From positions 1-25,414 of IMG/VR virus record IMGVR_UViG_3300047667_000418: a stretch of DNA of 25,414 bases; one strand, 5' to 3'. This document shows positions 1 through 8,547 of this stretch, in pieces. Origin of the DNA: a virus. The position numbers and the translations under genes were made by a program. Below the pieces are notes generated by a model. It did not search any database, was not told where the DNA came from, and worked only from the letters and a program-made list of their open reading frames with translations. Within the stretch, counting starts at the first letter, position 1. Every line of letters begins with the position of its first letter.

Positions 1-1
1 A

Positions 2-1921
2 GCAGATGACTATGTTGAAATCAGACCTACAGGAACTGGACAAGTTCACGTTGGTGGTTTCAAAATTGAATCACTCGGAGCTCCTACAGCATCAACTGAT
101 GCGGCAACAAAACAATATGTAGATGACGTAGCACAAGGTCTTGCTGTTCAAGCACCAGCAATCGTAGCATCAACAGGCACATATGCGGCAATGTCAACTG
201 GTACTGTAACATATAACAACGGTACAGCAGGCGTTGGAGCAACATTAACAACAACAGTTGCTTTGACAGCAATAGATGGCGTTACTCTTACAGTAGGCGA
301 CAGAATCGTCATTAAAGACGAAGCAGGTGGTGATTTACCGAATAACGGTATCTACACATATACAAGTTCAACTGTTCTAACAAGAGCAACAGACTTTGAC
401 ACTCCAACTGAAATGGCTGGTGGTGACTTTGTATTTGTTCAACAAGGTACATTATATAATGATACTGGTTGGGTAATGACTGATCCAGTAGTAACAGTCG
501 GTACATCTGATGTTACTTTTGTTCAGTTCTCAGGTGCAGGTTCATTCACAGCAGGCGCAGGTCTTACATTAACAGGTACTGAGTTCTCTGTAAACACAGA
601 CAACTTAACAACAGACATCTCAGGTGGTAACGTAGTTGTTAAAACTTCTGCTCAGTTTACTACTCCAGACATTGGAGCGGCAACTGGTACAAGTCTTACA
701 GCAACAGGTAACGTAGCAGGTGGTAACTTAACGACAGGCGGAGTTGTATCAGCAGTTGGTAACATCACTGGTGGAAACGTAGCAGGTACAACAGGTACAT
801 TTACAGACATCGGTGGTTCATTAACTACAGCGGCTCAACCAAACGTAACATCTTTAGGAACATTGACTTCACTAGCAGTTACAGGTAACGTAGACAGCGG
901 AAACGTAAACACAGGTGGTCTAGTAGATGCTACAGGTAACGTAACAGGTGGCAACTTAACAACAGCAGGACTAGTTCTTGCAACTGGTAACGTAACTGGT
1001 GGAAATTTAACAACAGCAGGCGTAGTTGAAGCAACAGGTAATGTATCTGGTGGCAATATTACAACTGGAGCTAAAGTAGTAGCAGTAGGAAACATTGATA
1101 CTACATCAGGCATCTTTAATGGTGACGGTTTCGGTATCTCAAACATCGCGGCAGCCAATATTGTCGGATTAAATCTATCAGGTATTTCTAACGGAACATC
1201 TAATGTAAACATCGCAACAGCAGATGGCAACATCACAATGTCTGTTAACGGTGTCGCTGATATAATCATCGTAGATGATGCTCAAGTAGACCTTGACAAA
1301 CCATTAAACGTTAATGGTACTGTAACAGCACCCGCATTTACAGCAAATACAGGTATATTTACAGGTAACGGTTCAGGTTTAACAGCATTAACAGGTGCTA
1401 ATGTAACTGGTGAAGTACCGTTCGCGGCAGTAGCAAATGCAGTAGCAGGTGGAAATGTATCAGGTCAAGTAGCAAACGCACTTGTCTCAGGTACAGTATA
1501 TACAGCGGCACAGCCAAACGTTACTTCTGTTGGTACACTAACAAGTGTTTCAGTAAGTGGTGCTTCCAACTTAGCAGCCAATGTTAACATTGGTGCAAGT
1601 GAGATTTCAACACTAGCGGCAGGCACTGTTACAACCACAGCAACATCACAAGTAGCAATTGCAAGTTTTGCAGTTTCTGGTATCAACGGAATAGAATTCT
1701 TAGTTAAAGGTATAGATGCAACTTCAGGAAATACTTCTGTAGCATCAGTACTAACTGTAACAGATGGATCAACTGTTGATTTCGTTACATACGGTCAAAC
1801 ATTCTTAACAGGATCACCCGGAGTACTAGCAGTAGGCTTAAATGGTAGTGATTTAGAACTGCTCGTAACACCGACAGCAACAGACTCAACAGTTTGGGTT
1901 ACTCAATATAGGTTTATTTAA
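2..1921 (+). CDS. Tail-fibre/adhesin-like repetitive protein, 5'-truncated by window edge
   Basis: The reading frame is open from base 2, so the gene starts outside the window; 639 residues are visible and the ATG at 191 is internal. Close to the visible start is an STDAATKQYVDD segment, common in phage tail-fibre proteins, followed by a domain with NNGIY, EMAGGDFVF and FVQFSGAGSF that recurs in the 1481-residue protein downstream. The middle is a run of degenerate GNVTGGNLTT-type repeats and AAQPNVTSLGTL units, Gly/Thr/Ala/Val/Asn-rich, as expected of fibrous beta structure. The last ~100 residues look like a compact beta domain and resemble the end of the next protein. Inferred role: virion fibre or host-recognition protein. 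It ends in tandem TAA codons four bases from the next ATG. No signal peptide or membrane segment is seen. Confidence 0.75.
   Translation, partial: ADDYVEIRPTGTGQVHVGGFKIESLGAPTASTDAATKQYVDDVAQGLAVQAPAIVASTGTYAAMSTGTVTYNNGTAGVGATLTTTVALTAIDGVTLTVGDRIVIKDEAGGDLPNNGIYTYTSSTVLTRATDFDTPTEMAGGDFVFVQQGTLYNDTGWVMTDPVVTVGTSDVTFVQFSGAGSFTAGAGLTLTGTEFSVNTDNLTTDISGGNVVVKTSAQFTTPDIGAATGTSLTATGNVAGGNLTTGGVVSAVGNITGGNVAGTTGTFTDIGGSLTTAAQPNVTSLGTLTSLAVTGNVDSGNVNTGGLVDATGNVTGGNLTTAGLVLATGNVTGGNLTTAGVVEATGNVSGGNITTGAKVVAVGNIDTTSGIFNGDGFGISNIAAANIVGLNLSGISNGTSNVNIATADGNITMSVNGVADIIIVDDAQVDLDKPLNVNGTVTAPAFTANTGIFTGNGSGLTALTGANVTGEVPFAAVANAVAGGNVSGQVANALVSGTVYTAAQPNVTSVGTLTSVSVSGASNLAANVNIGASEISTLAAGTVTTTATSQVAIASFAVSGINGIEFLVKGIDATSGNTSVASVLTVTDGSTVDFVTYGQTFLTGSPGVLAVGLNGSDLELLVTPTATDSTVWVTQYRFI
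80..600 (+). repeat. Paralogous fibre domain, copy 1 (copy 2 at about 6188-6712)
   Basis: This segment encodes the STDAATKQYVDD, NNGTAGVGATLTT, NNGIY, DFDTP-EMAGGDFVF and VQFSGAGSF series. The same series in the same order is encoded at about 6188-6712 in the third tail gene. Protein similarity is high and DNA similarity is lower, mostly at third positions, which suggests an old intragenomic duplication or domain exchange. Confidence 0.8.
700..1075 (+). repeat. Degenerate tandem repeats encoding GNVxGGNLTT units
   Basis: Within the first tail gene, units with the core GGTAACGTAACAGGTGGCAA (and variants) recur roughly every 54-60 bases and encode ATGNVTGGNLTTAG-like peptides. They vary at third codon positions, so they are kept as protein repeats, not as recent DNA copies. 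Confidence 0.75.
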
Positions 1922-1923
1922 TA

Positions 1924-3471
1924 ATGGCAATAAGATCCTTTAACTCTGTTGGGGGTTTTTCGGTAGCGGAAACTCCCGTTGAGGTTATCAGTAATGTAGG
2001 TAACGTCACAGCCCTCAACCTAACAGTCACTGAACTTAGTGATTTAGGTGCGATCGGTAATGTCACCATCACTGGAGGCACGACTGGCCAAGGAATTATT
2101 ACAGATGGTGCCGGCACTTTATCATTCGGTTCAACAGGTCTTGCGGCAAATACAGCCGCAGTTATGCCTTACATAATCAATGCTTCTGAATCTTATCAAG
2201 TAGGTGCAAATCTACAAGGTCTTTTTTCTCAACCAATTGAAATTGATGGGGAATTAGATGTCGAAGGAATTCTAATTGAAGTTGGTGTTTCTCAAAACGC
2301 AGAATCATCACAGATTTACTTTGACAACTCGGGCACGTTCTATGGTAATACAGGCTTCACATTCAATATAAACTCTGGTAACTTAGATGTTCCAGGTAAT
2401 GTTAATGCAACGGGTAGTATGATTCCTAGTGCAAATGTTATATATGACTTAGGTACAAACACAAGCAGATGGAGAGATTTATATCTATCTGGTACATCTA
2501 TATTCTTAGGTGGCGGTAGTCTCGCAGAAGCCGCAAACGGCGCTATGGTTATGACTAATGGCGACGGCGGTCAATTTATATTTGATGGATCACAAGATTT
2601 TGATCACACTGGAATTTTTAATACTACATCTAATGTATCAATAGATTCAGCAGGCGCATCAGTAACAATGGGCGTCGGTGGACAAGCAGATGTATTCACT
2701 ATGGCAAGCACTGGTGTCTTAACGACAACGGGCAACGTAGTACCATTAGGAATTAAAACAGACGGTTACTTTTATGCAAACGGAGTCGCAGTAACATTCG
2801 GATCAACAGCGGCAGGATCAGATACACAAGTTCAGTTTAATGACGGTGGAACTGATTTCGGAGCAACAACAGGCTTAACATTTAATAAGACAAGTGGCCT
2901 ATTAACAGCATCAGGAAATACAGCAGGTAATAATTTTATATCTACATCAGGTACTGTACGATTCGGTACAGGTGGTGGAGCAGGAGTTATTTCTGTAGAT
3001 ACAGGCACTACAACTGCCGGCGTCTTTACAACAACAATGACAGATGTTAACATTGGTCTTAATGCTAACGTAGTAATATGCGGTACTGGTAAAACATTAA
3101 CCGCACGTGGTAATGTATCTGCTACAAATATAAACTCTACAACATTATCTGTTGAAGATTTTTATAGTAGTAGAACAGCAGTATCAGTTGGTAGCACTAA
3201 TACTACTATCGATTCATTCCCCGCGGCAACATACAGATCAGCAAAATATACAATGAAAGTGTCAGATAATACAGGATATCAGGCATTAGAAGTACTATTA
3301 GTACATGACGGAGTTACACCGATAATGACAGTATATGGTTCATTATCAACAACAGGAGCAGATTTAGTAACACTAACTACTGTTTTATCCGGATCTAATA
3401 TACTTTTACGTGCATCTCCTGTTAATACAAGCACTAGTGTCAATTTAATGGGTACATATGTACCAGACTAA
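1924..3471 (+). CDS. Tail-fibre/structural protein with repeated beta modules
   Basis: A 515-residue protein whose ATG overlaps the second stop of the upstream gene (TAATAATG). There is no Shine-Dalgarno sequence, so translation is probably coupled. Visible modules: an SQIYFDNSG unit (~125), a DLGTNTSRWRDLYLSG unit (~175-190) typical of phage fibre proteins, a DTQVQFNDGGTDFG module (~300) related to repeated modules in the next gene, and a C-terminal domain of about 100 residues (YRSAKYTMKVSD, LLVHDG) of the kind seen at the ends of marine T4-like virion proteins. No export signal. Inferred to be a virion-surface fibre or fibre-associated protein. The family type is clear, but the exact structural position (long fibre, short fibre, collar) cannot be told from sequence. 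Confidence 0.75.
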   Translation: MAIRSFNSVGGFSVAETPVEVISNVGNVTALNLTVTELSDLGAIGNVTITGGTTGQGIITDGAGTLSFGSTGLAANTAAVMPYIINASESYQVGANLQGLFSQPIEIDGELDVEGILIEVGVSQNAESSQIYFDNSGTFYGNTGFTFNINSGNLDVPGNVNATGSMIPSANVIYDLGTNTSRWRDLYLSGTSIFLGGGSLAEAANGAMVMTNGDGGQFIFDGSQDFDHTGIFNTTSNVSIDSAGASVTMGVGGQADVFTMASTGVLTTTGNVVPLGIKTDGYFYANGVAVTFGSTAAGSDTQVQFNDGGTDFGATTGLTFNKTSGLLTASGNTAGNNFISTSGTVRFGTGGGAGVISVDTGTTTAGVFTTTMTDVNIGLNANVVICGTGKTLTARGNVSATNINSTTLSVEDFYSSRTAVSVGSTNTTIDSFPAATYRSAKYTMKVSDNTGYQALEVLLVHDGVTPIMTVYGSLSTTGADLVTLTTVLSGSNILLRASPVNTSTSVNLMGTYVPD

Positions 3472-3491
3472 AATTGATTACGGGAAATAAC

Positions 3492-3499
3492 GATAAATA
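3492..3499 (+). promoter_or_regulatory. Putative T4-type late promoter (GATAAATA)
   Basis: GATAAATA lies in the 74-base gap before the giant tail gene, 47 bases from its ATG. It fits the NATAAATA late-promoter box described for marine T4-like phages and sits before a late (structural) gene. Similar boxes occur at 23071 and 24125. Position and motif support it; no transcription data. Confidence 0.5.
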
Positions 3500-3545
3500 G
3501 AATCATGCTGAAAAAGCAAATTTAACTATAATAGGGTAATAGGAA

Positions 3546-6500
3546 ATGTTAATATTAAAACAAAATACGGCGGCGTCAGTCCCCACCCCGGCTGCGGGAA
3601 AAGGTACAATCTTCTTAAGTGATTCAGATGTACTGTCAGTCAAAAAATCTTCAGGAGCTGTCGAATCGTTTCCAACGATAGGCGGAGCAAATACACAAGT
3701 CATCTTCAATGATGATGCGGCATTAGGCGGAGACGCTAACTTTACATTCGATAAAGCAACGAATATAATGACTGTTACAGGTAACGTTGCGGCAACAAGA
3801 GTATTAACAGACAATCTTTTGTATGCTAATGGTGTTGCATGGGACTTACAACAGCCAGCTGGAGCGAATACTCAAGTTATCTTTAATGATGACGGTGATT
3901 TCGGAGCAGATGCAACATTTACTTTTGACAAAGATACTGATACCCTATCAGCAACCACAGTTACTGCAACTACATTAAATGGTTTACTTGGAACAGCCAC
4001 TCAAACTAATATTACTACAGTCGGTACCCTAGGCGCACTAACAGTAACAGGAGCAATTGGCACAGGAAGTATATCAGCAACAGGCGAACTAGCTGGTGCA
4101 GATTTAAACATGTCAGGTAATGCTATTATTACAGGTAACTTGACAGTTAACGGTACAACAACATCTGTCAACGTAGACTCATTTGAAGTCGAAGACCCAA
4201 TTATCGAATTAGGTGGCGGACCAAACGGCGCAGTACTATCATCAAATGATGGCAAAGATCGTGGTCAAATATTAAATTACTATACAACTGAACCATTAGA
4301 AGCATTCATTGGTTGGGACAATTCAGGCTCAGAGATAATTCTAGCCGCAGATGTCACAAACACTAGTGAAGTCATTTCAGTCAATACATATGCTAACGTT
4401 CATGGTAACGTATTCATAGGTTCTGGTGCTGGACTATCTGCTCTCGTAGCAGCCAACATTGTTGGTACAGTAGCAAACACTACTCATGCAGTTACTTCAA
4501 ATACTGTTGTAGATGCGGCACAACCAAACATTACTTCTGTCGGAACACTAACAGTATTAGCGGCAGGTGCATCAGCATCTGGTGCAGACTTCTCTGGAGC
4601 CGCAGTAATCGGTTCAGTAGATAACACTGGTGAGAACTTAGGTTCAAGGATCGGTATAGTAGGTGAAGCCGCAGGTGACTCTGGTGATTCTGACATTACT
4701 GGTATCGGTGTATACGGCGTCGGCCAAGCAAATGGTGGCACAAGAGGTACTGGTATATTCGGTCTAGGTGCAGTTACTGCAACAGGTGATACAGGAGCCG
4801 CAGTAGGTGTTAGAGGTATTACAAGTGCTACTCACGTAGCAGGTATGAACGTTGGTCTATATGGTAAAGCAGAAGGATCAAGTGTTAATAACTATGCTCT
4901 ATATATAGCAGGCGGTGGCATTGGATCTATCGAATCTAGTCCTGTTTGGGAACTACAAGATAATCAAGCAGGTGCATTGAAGTATAGTTCATCAGGCAAA
5001 GCAAACATCTTTATGATTGAAACCACTGATAACTCAGAAGGTATTTCAACAACAGGTTATTTAAACGTAACTGGAAACATTACTGCTATAGCAGGTGTTA
5101 AAACAGACAATCTTTACTATGCTAACGGCGCCCCTTGGGACTTACAACAGCCAGCTGGAGCAAACACTCAAGTTATCTTTAACGATGACGGAGACTTCGG
5201 AGCAGACTCAACATTTACATTTGATAAAGCAACAAACATTTTATTAGCACCAACTGTTACAGCAACCACATTAAACGGTTCATTAGGTACTGCTTCACAG
5301 ACAGCAATTACTTCTGTAGGAACATTAGGTGCATTAGCAGTAACTGGAAACATTACGTCAGGTAATGTAGCAGGTACTGGTGGTGTATTTACATATGTCG
5401 CAGGCGACGGTGCAAACTTATCAGCAATTGCTGGTGGAAATGTAACTGGAGAAGTAACATTCGCCGCAACAGCAAATGCTGTAGCAGGTGGCAATGTATC
5501 AGGCGCAGTTGCATTAGCAACAAGTGCAACATCAGCAAACGCAGTAGCCGGTGGAAACGTAAGTGGTGAAGTAACATTCGCGGCAACTGCTAACGCAGTA
5601 GCAGGTGCTAATGTTTCAGGTACAGTTGCTTTAGCAACTCTAGCCGCAGATGCTACAAGTGCTAACGCAGTAGCAGGTGCAAACGTTTCAGGTGAAGTAA
5701 CATTCGCCGCGACAGCAAACGCAGTAGCGGGTGCTAACGTTTCTGGTACAGTTGCTCTTGCTTCAGTAGCAGGCTCAGTATCAACAGCCGCACAAGGCAA
5801 CATTACATCATTAGGCACATTAAGTGGTCTAGGTGTTAACGGAACAATTACTGCTTCAGCAATCACAGCAAACACAGGAGTATTTACAGGTGATGCAGGT
5901 GGTTTAGATAATATTATTGCCGGCAACATTACTGGTACAGTAGCAACTTCAACAACAGCAGGTACAGTAACAACAGCCGCACAGCCAAACATTACTTCAG
6001 TAGGAACTTTAAGTTCTGTAACAACAACAGGAAACGTAGACACTACAGCAAATGTTGTAACTGATAACATCATTGGTAAAACAGCAGGTATTACAATTAC
6101 ATCAATTGGAACTAATCAGCCAGTAACACTTGCTCCAACAGGAACAGGTGGAGTCTCAGTTAGTTCAAAACGAATTTTAGACTTAGCAGAACCAACAGCA
6201 TCAACAGATGCCGCTACTAAGCAGTATGTTGATGACTTAGCACAAGGACTTGCAATACAAGCACCTTGTATAGCAGGAACACCTGGTACACTTACATCTA
6301 TTACAGGTGGTACAATCACTTATAATAACGGAACAGCAGGAGTTGGTGCAACATTAACAACATCTTCAGGAACTTTCAATACATTAGACGGAATTAGTAT
6401 TTCGACTGATGACAGAGTTCTAGTTAAAAATGAAGCGGCACCAGCAAACAACGGTATATATGTCAAAACATCAGCAACAATCTTAACAAGAGCATCAGAT

Positions 6501-7991
6501 TTTGATACTCCAGCTGAAATGGCTGGTGGTGACTTTGTATTCATACAACAAGGTACTACATTAAATGACACTGGTTTTGTAATGACAGACCCAGTAGTAA
6601 CAATTGGTACAGACGCGGCTACATTTGTTCAGTTCTCAGGAGCAGGATCATTCTTAGCAGGTGCTGGACTTACACTAACTGGTTCAACATTCTCAATCAC
6701 AGATACAGCAGTATCTGCACAAGCATACGGTAACGGAACACACAACGCAACATTCACAGTGAATGGCAAAGGTCAAATGACAGCGGCGGCGAACGTTCAA
6801 ATTACTGCAGGCGCAAGTGTATTGACTGATACAGTTCTTAACTCAAGTGTTATAGATTCATCACTAACATCAGTTGGCACAATTGATACAGGTGTATGGA
6901 ATGGTACAGCAATCGGAGCGGCATACGTTGCAACTCTGAATCAGAACACAACAGGTACAGCAGGTACTGTAACAACAGCCGCACAACCTAACATTACTTC
7001 TGTAGGTACACTCTCAGGCTTAACAGTCTCGGGTACAATCTCTGGTTCAGTAAGTGGTTCAGCAGGTTCAGTAGCAGGACAGAATGTATCTGGTGAAGTT
7101 GACTTTGCTCAAGTAGCAAACTCAGTAGCAGGAGCAAATGTCTCAGGTACTGTAGCAAGTGCAACGTCAGCAGGTTCAGCAACTACAGCAGGCTCTGCTA
7201 CAACAGCAGGAAGCACAACAAGTTCAGCAACATTTAACAATAGTGGATCAGGAGTTGCTTCAGGTACAGCATTCAATGGCGGTACAGCAAGAACTATTTC
7301 TTATAACACAATCGGAGCACCTAGTACAACTGGTACAAACGCATCAGGTACATGGGGAATTAACGTCTCAGGTTCAGCAGGAAGTGCAGGAAGTGCAACA
7401 ACAGCAGGTACAGTAACAACAGCGGCACAGCCGAATATTACAAGTACAGGTACATTATCATCATTAACGGTGAATGGTACAATGAATGCTGGAACAATGC
7501 AGTCTACTACAATTACTACAGGGTCTAGTTCAACAGCAGGTACTATTACTGGTGACTATACACTGACAGCAGGATCAACACTTAACGCTACTTACGCGGA
7601 TTTGGCTGAGAAATACACAGCAGACCAAGACTATGAAGCAGGAACAGTAGTAGTATTCGGTGGAGAAGCAGAACTATCAACAACTGGAAAACACATGTCT
7701 CAAGGCGTTGCAGGTATCGTATCAACGAACCCGGCTCAGGTCTATAATGCAGAATGCACAGCAGGTGAAGGCGAGTATGTTGTAGAACTAGCACTGATCG
7801 GACGTGTACCATGTAAAGTAATCGGCCCAGTAATGAAAGGTGATTTAATCGTAACTTCTGATCAATCAGGATACGGTTGCAAAGGTGACCCTGATAATAT
7901 TAAAGCAGGTTCAGTTATTGGTAAAGCAATCACAGGATATAACGGCGAAACACCAGACGGAGTATGTGAAGTACTAGTCGGTAAAAACTAA
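3546..7991 (+). CDS. Giant modular tail-fibre-like protein (1481 aa)
   Basis: The largest protein in the window, preceded by AGGA and a late-promoter-like box. It is built from repeated modules: ANTQVIFNDD...FTFDKAT units at the start and near residue 540, AAQPNITSVGTL units throughout, a non-repetitive segment (~200-290, beginning VDSFEVEDPIIELGG), a GIGVYGVGQANGG-like region (~385-420), a threefold AGGNVSGEVTFAATANAV block (~630-740), a STDAATKQYVDD domain (~885-1060) shared with the first tail gene, and Ser/Gly/Thr-rich spacers. The last ~135 residues (from YADLAEKYTAD) are a distinct, non-repetitive domain resembling the ends of other marine T4-like fibre proteins. Inferred role: host-recognition fibre. 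No catalytic motif and no chaperone-type autoprotease was recognised. Confidence 0.8.
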   Translation: MLILKQNTAASVPTPAAGKGTIFLSDSDVLSVKKSSGAVESFPTIGGANTQVIFNDDAALGGDANFTFDKATNIMTVTGNVAATRVLTDNLLYANGVAWDLQQPAGANTQVIFNDDGDFGADATFTFDKDTDTLSATTVTATTLNGLLGTATQTNITTVGTLGALTVTGAIGTGSISATGELAGADLNMSGNAIITGNLTVNGTTTSVNVDSFEVEDPIIELGGGPNGAVLSSNDGKDRGQILNYYTTEPLEAFIGWDNSGSEIILAADVTNTSEVISVNTYANVHGNVFIGSGAGLSALVAANIVGTVANTTHAVTSNTVVDAAQPNITSVGTLTVLAAGASASGADFSGAAVIGSVDNTGENLGSRIGIVGEAAGDSGDSDITGIGVYGVGQANGGTRGTGIFGLGAVTATGDTGAAVGVRGITSATHVAGMNVGLYGKAEGSSVNNYALYIAGGGIGSIESSPVWELQDNQAGALKYSSSGKANIFMIETTDNSEGISTTGYLNVTGNITAIAGVKTDNLYYANGAPWDLQQPAGANTQVIFNDDGDFGADSTFTFDKATNILLAPTVTATTLNGSLGTASQTAITSVGTLGALAVTGNITSGNVAGTGGVFTYVAGDGANLSAIAGGNVTGEVTFAATANAVAGGNVSGAVALATSATSANAVAGGNVSGEVTFAATANAVAGANVSGTVALATLAADATSANAVAGANVSGEVTFAATANAVAGANVSGTVALASVAGSVSTAAQGNITSLGTLSGLGVNGTITASAITANTGVFTGDAGGLDNIIAGNITGTVATSTTAGTVTTAAQPNITSVGTLSSVTTTGNVDTTANVVTDNIIGKTAGITITSIGTNQPVTLAPTGTGGVSVSSKRILDLAEPTASTDAATKQYVDDLAQGLAIQAPCIAGTPGTLTSITGGTITYNNGTAGVGATLTTSSGTFNTLDGISISTDDRVLVKNEAAPANNGIYVKTSATILTRASDFDTPAEMAGGDFVFIQQGTTLNDTGFVMTDPVVTIGTDAATFVQFSGAGSFLAGAGLTLTGSTFSITDTAVSAQAYGNGTHNATFTVNGKGQMTAAANVQITAGASVLTDTVLNSSVIDSSLTSVGTIDTGVWNGTAIGAAYVATLNQNTTGTAGTVTTAAQPNITSVGTLSGLTVSGTISGSVSGSAGSVAGQNVSGEVDFAQVANSVAGANVSGTVASATSAGSATTAGSATTAGSTTSSATFNNSGSGVASGTAFNGGTARTISYNTIGAPSTTGTNASGTWGINVSGSAGSAGSATTAGTVTTAAQPNITSTGTLSSLTVNGTMNAGTMQSTTITTGSSSTAGTITGDYTLTAGSTLNATYADLAEKYTADQDYEAGTVVVFGGEAELSTTGKHMSQGVAGIVSTNPAQVYNAECTAGEGEYVVELALIGRVPCKVIGPVMKGDLIVTSDQSGYGCKGDPDNIKAGSVIGKAITGYNGETPDGVCEVLVGKN
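3807..4052 (+). repeat. Fibre module A, copy 1 (copy 2 at about 5102-5346)
   Basis: Encodes TDNLLYANG, DLQQPAGANTQVIFNDDGDFGAD and VTATTLNG followed by VGTLGALTVTG. The same order recurs at about 5102-5346 in the same gene, with synonymous and a few amino-acid differences. A more diverged relative is in the second tail gene near 2754-2930. Confidence 0.8.
5433..5771 (+). repeat. Triple repeat encoding NAVAGxNVSGEVTFAATANAV
   Basis: Three imperfect units of about 105-120 bases encode AGGNVSGEVTFAATANAVAG followed by NVSGxVALA. Each unit contains GAAGTAACATTCGC followed by CGCAACAGC-like sequence. The copies are close enough in DNA to favour recombination or slippage and so length variation in the fibre. 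Confidence 0.8.
6188..6712 (+). repeat. Paralogous fibre domain, copy 2 (copy 1 at about 80-600)
   Basis: Partner of the copy at the left end of the window; it encodes STDAATKQYVDD, NNGIYVKTS, EMAGGDFVF and VQFSGAGSF in the same order. Confidence 0.8.
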
Positions 7992-8031
7992 TTCTAACTA
8001 CCTTAGAATCGTTAAGTCACACTTAACATGT

Positions 8032-8055
8032 AGAGAGAGACGAAGGTCTCTCTTT
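8032..8055 (+). terminator. Stem-loop terminator after the tail genes
   Basis: AGAGAGAC pairs with GTCTCTCT around a GAAG loop (8-bp perfect stem, extendable by a G-U and an A-U pair), followed by a short T run. It lies 40 bases after the stop of the giant tail gene and separates the structural block from the nrd block. Confidence 0.7.
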
Positions 8056-8102
8056 CCATATACGGAATTTATAAAGTATACGTACCCAAGATAAGTAGAT
8101 GT

Positions 8103-8540
8103 ATGAATACTTTTACGTTGAGTTTTGATGCTCGGTTAGCAGATTGGTATGAGTTAAGAAGATCATTGAAAGAAGAAGAACTATCAAAAGTATGCATAGA
8201 CGTAGATAGATTTTGGCAACAATGTCCGCTAAATAACTACTATCTTCATCCACATGATATAAAAGATTGGCCTAACCCGTGGCAACTTATACATGATAAC
8301 CACTATTGCTTTTATGCACGTGCTTTAGGCAACATATATACTTTGGCAATATTGGGTATAAAAGATGTTGACTTAGCCACAGCAATCGATTATAATAACA
8401 CAGAAGTAGTATTAGTCTTAGTGGACAACGCAAAGTATGTGTTGAATTATTGGCCCGACTCAGTAGTAAATACTGTGCTGTCGGATTTTACAAATGTCAA
8501 GCATATTGATATAGAGACATTATATAACAAAATTAATTAG
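8103..8540 (+). CDS. Conserved-type phage protein of unknown function (145 aa)
   Basis: A compact soluble protein with no signal peptide or membrane segment. Visible features are a charged N-terminal helix region, an aromatic-rich segment (PWQLIHDNHYCFYARALGN, ~60-78) and hydrophobic beta-like stretches near TEVVLVLVDNAKYVLNYW. I recall similar short proteins near nrdA in marine T4-like phages but cannot assign a function. It sits alone between the terminator and nrdA and ends 7 bases before nrdA, so it is likely co-transcribed with it. No clear Shine-Dalgarno sequence; an overlapping ATG three bases upstream opens only a 9-codon ORF. Confidence 0.7.
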   Translation: MNTFTLSFDARLADWYELRRSLKEEELSKVCIDVDRFWQQCPLNNYYLHPHDIKDWPNPWQLIHDNHYCFYARALGNIYTLAILGIKDVDLATAIDYNNTEVVLVLVDNAKYVLNYWPDSVVNTVLSDFTNVKHIDIETLYNKIN

Positions 8541-8547
8541 GTAAAGA

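Noticed and set aside
700-1075. Short regularly spaced repeats considered as a CRISPR array
   Set aside because: Units are in frame, vary at third codon positions and have no unique spacers; they encode protein repeats and no cas genes are present.
835-1269. 144-codon minus-strand frame in the first tail gene
   Set aside because: Same cause: Pro/Val/Leu-rich mirror of the GNVTGGN repeats, no ribosome site.
3527-3532. TATAAT before the giant tail gene
   Set aside because: Only 13 bases from the start codon and no -35 partner at the right distance; the GATAAATA box fits better.
5168-6073. 301-codon open frame on the minus strand
   Set aside because: It lies antisense to the giant tail gene where repeats of GCA, ACA and GTA codons leave the reverse frame free of stops. 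Its sequence is low-complexity and mirrors the repeats.
7159-7416. 85-codon Gln-rich plus-strand frame
   Set aside because: Out-of-frame reading of GCAACA/CAGCAG-rich sequence inside the giant tail gene.
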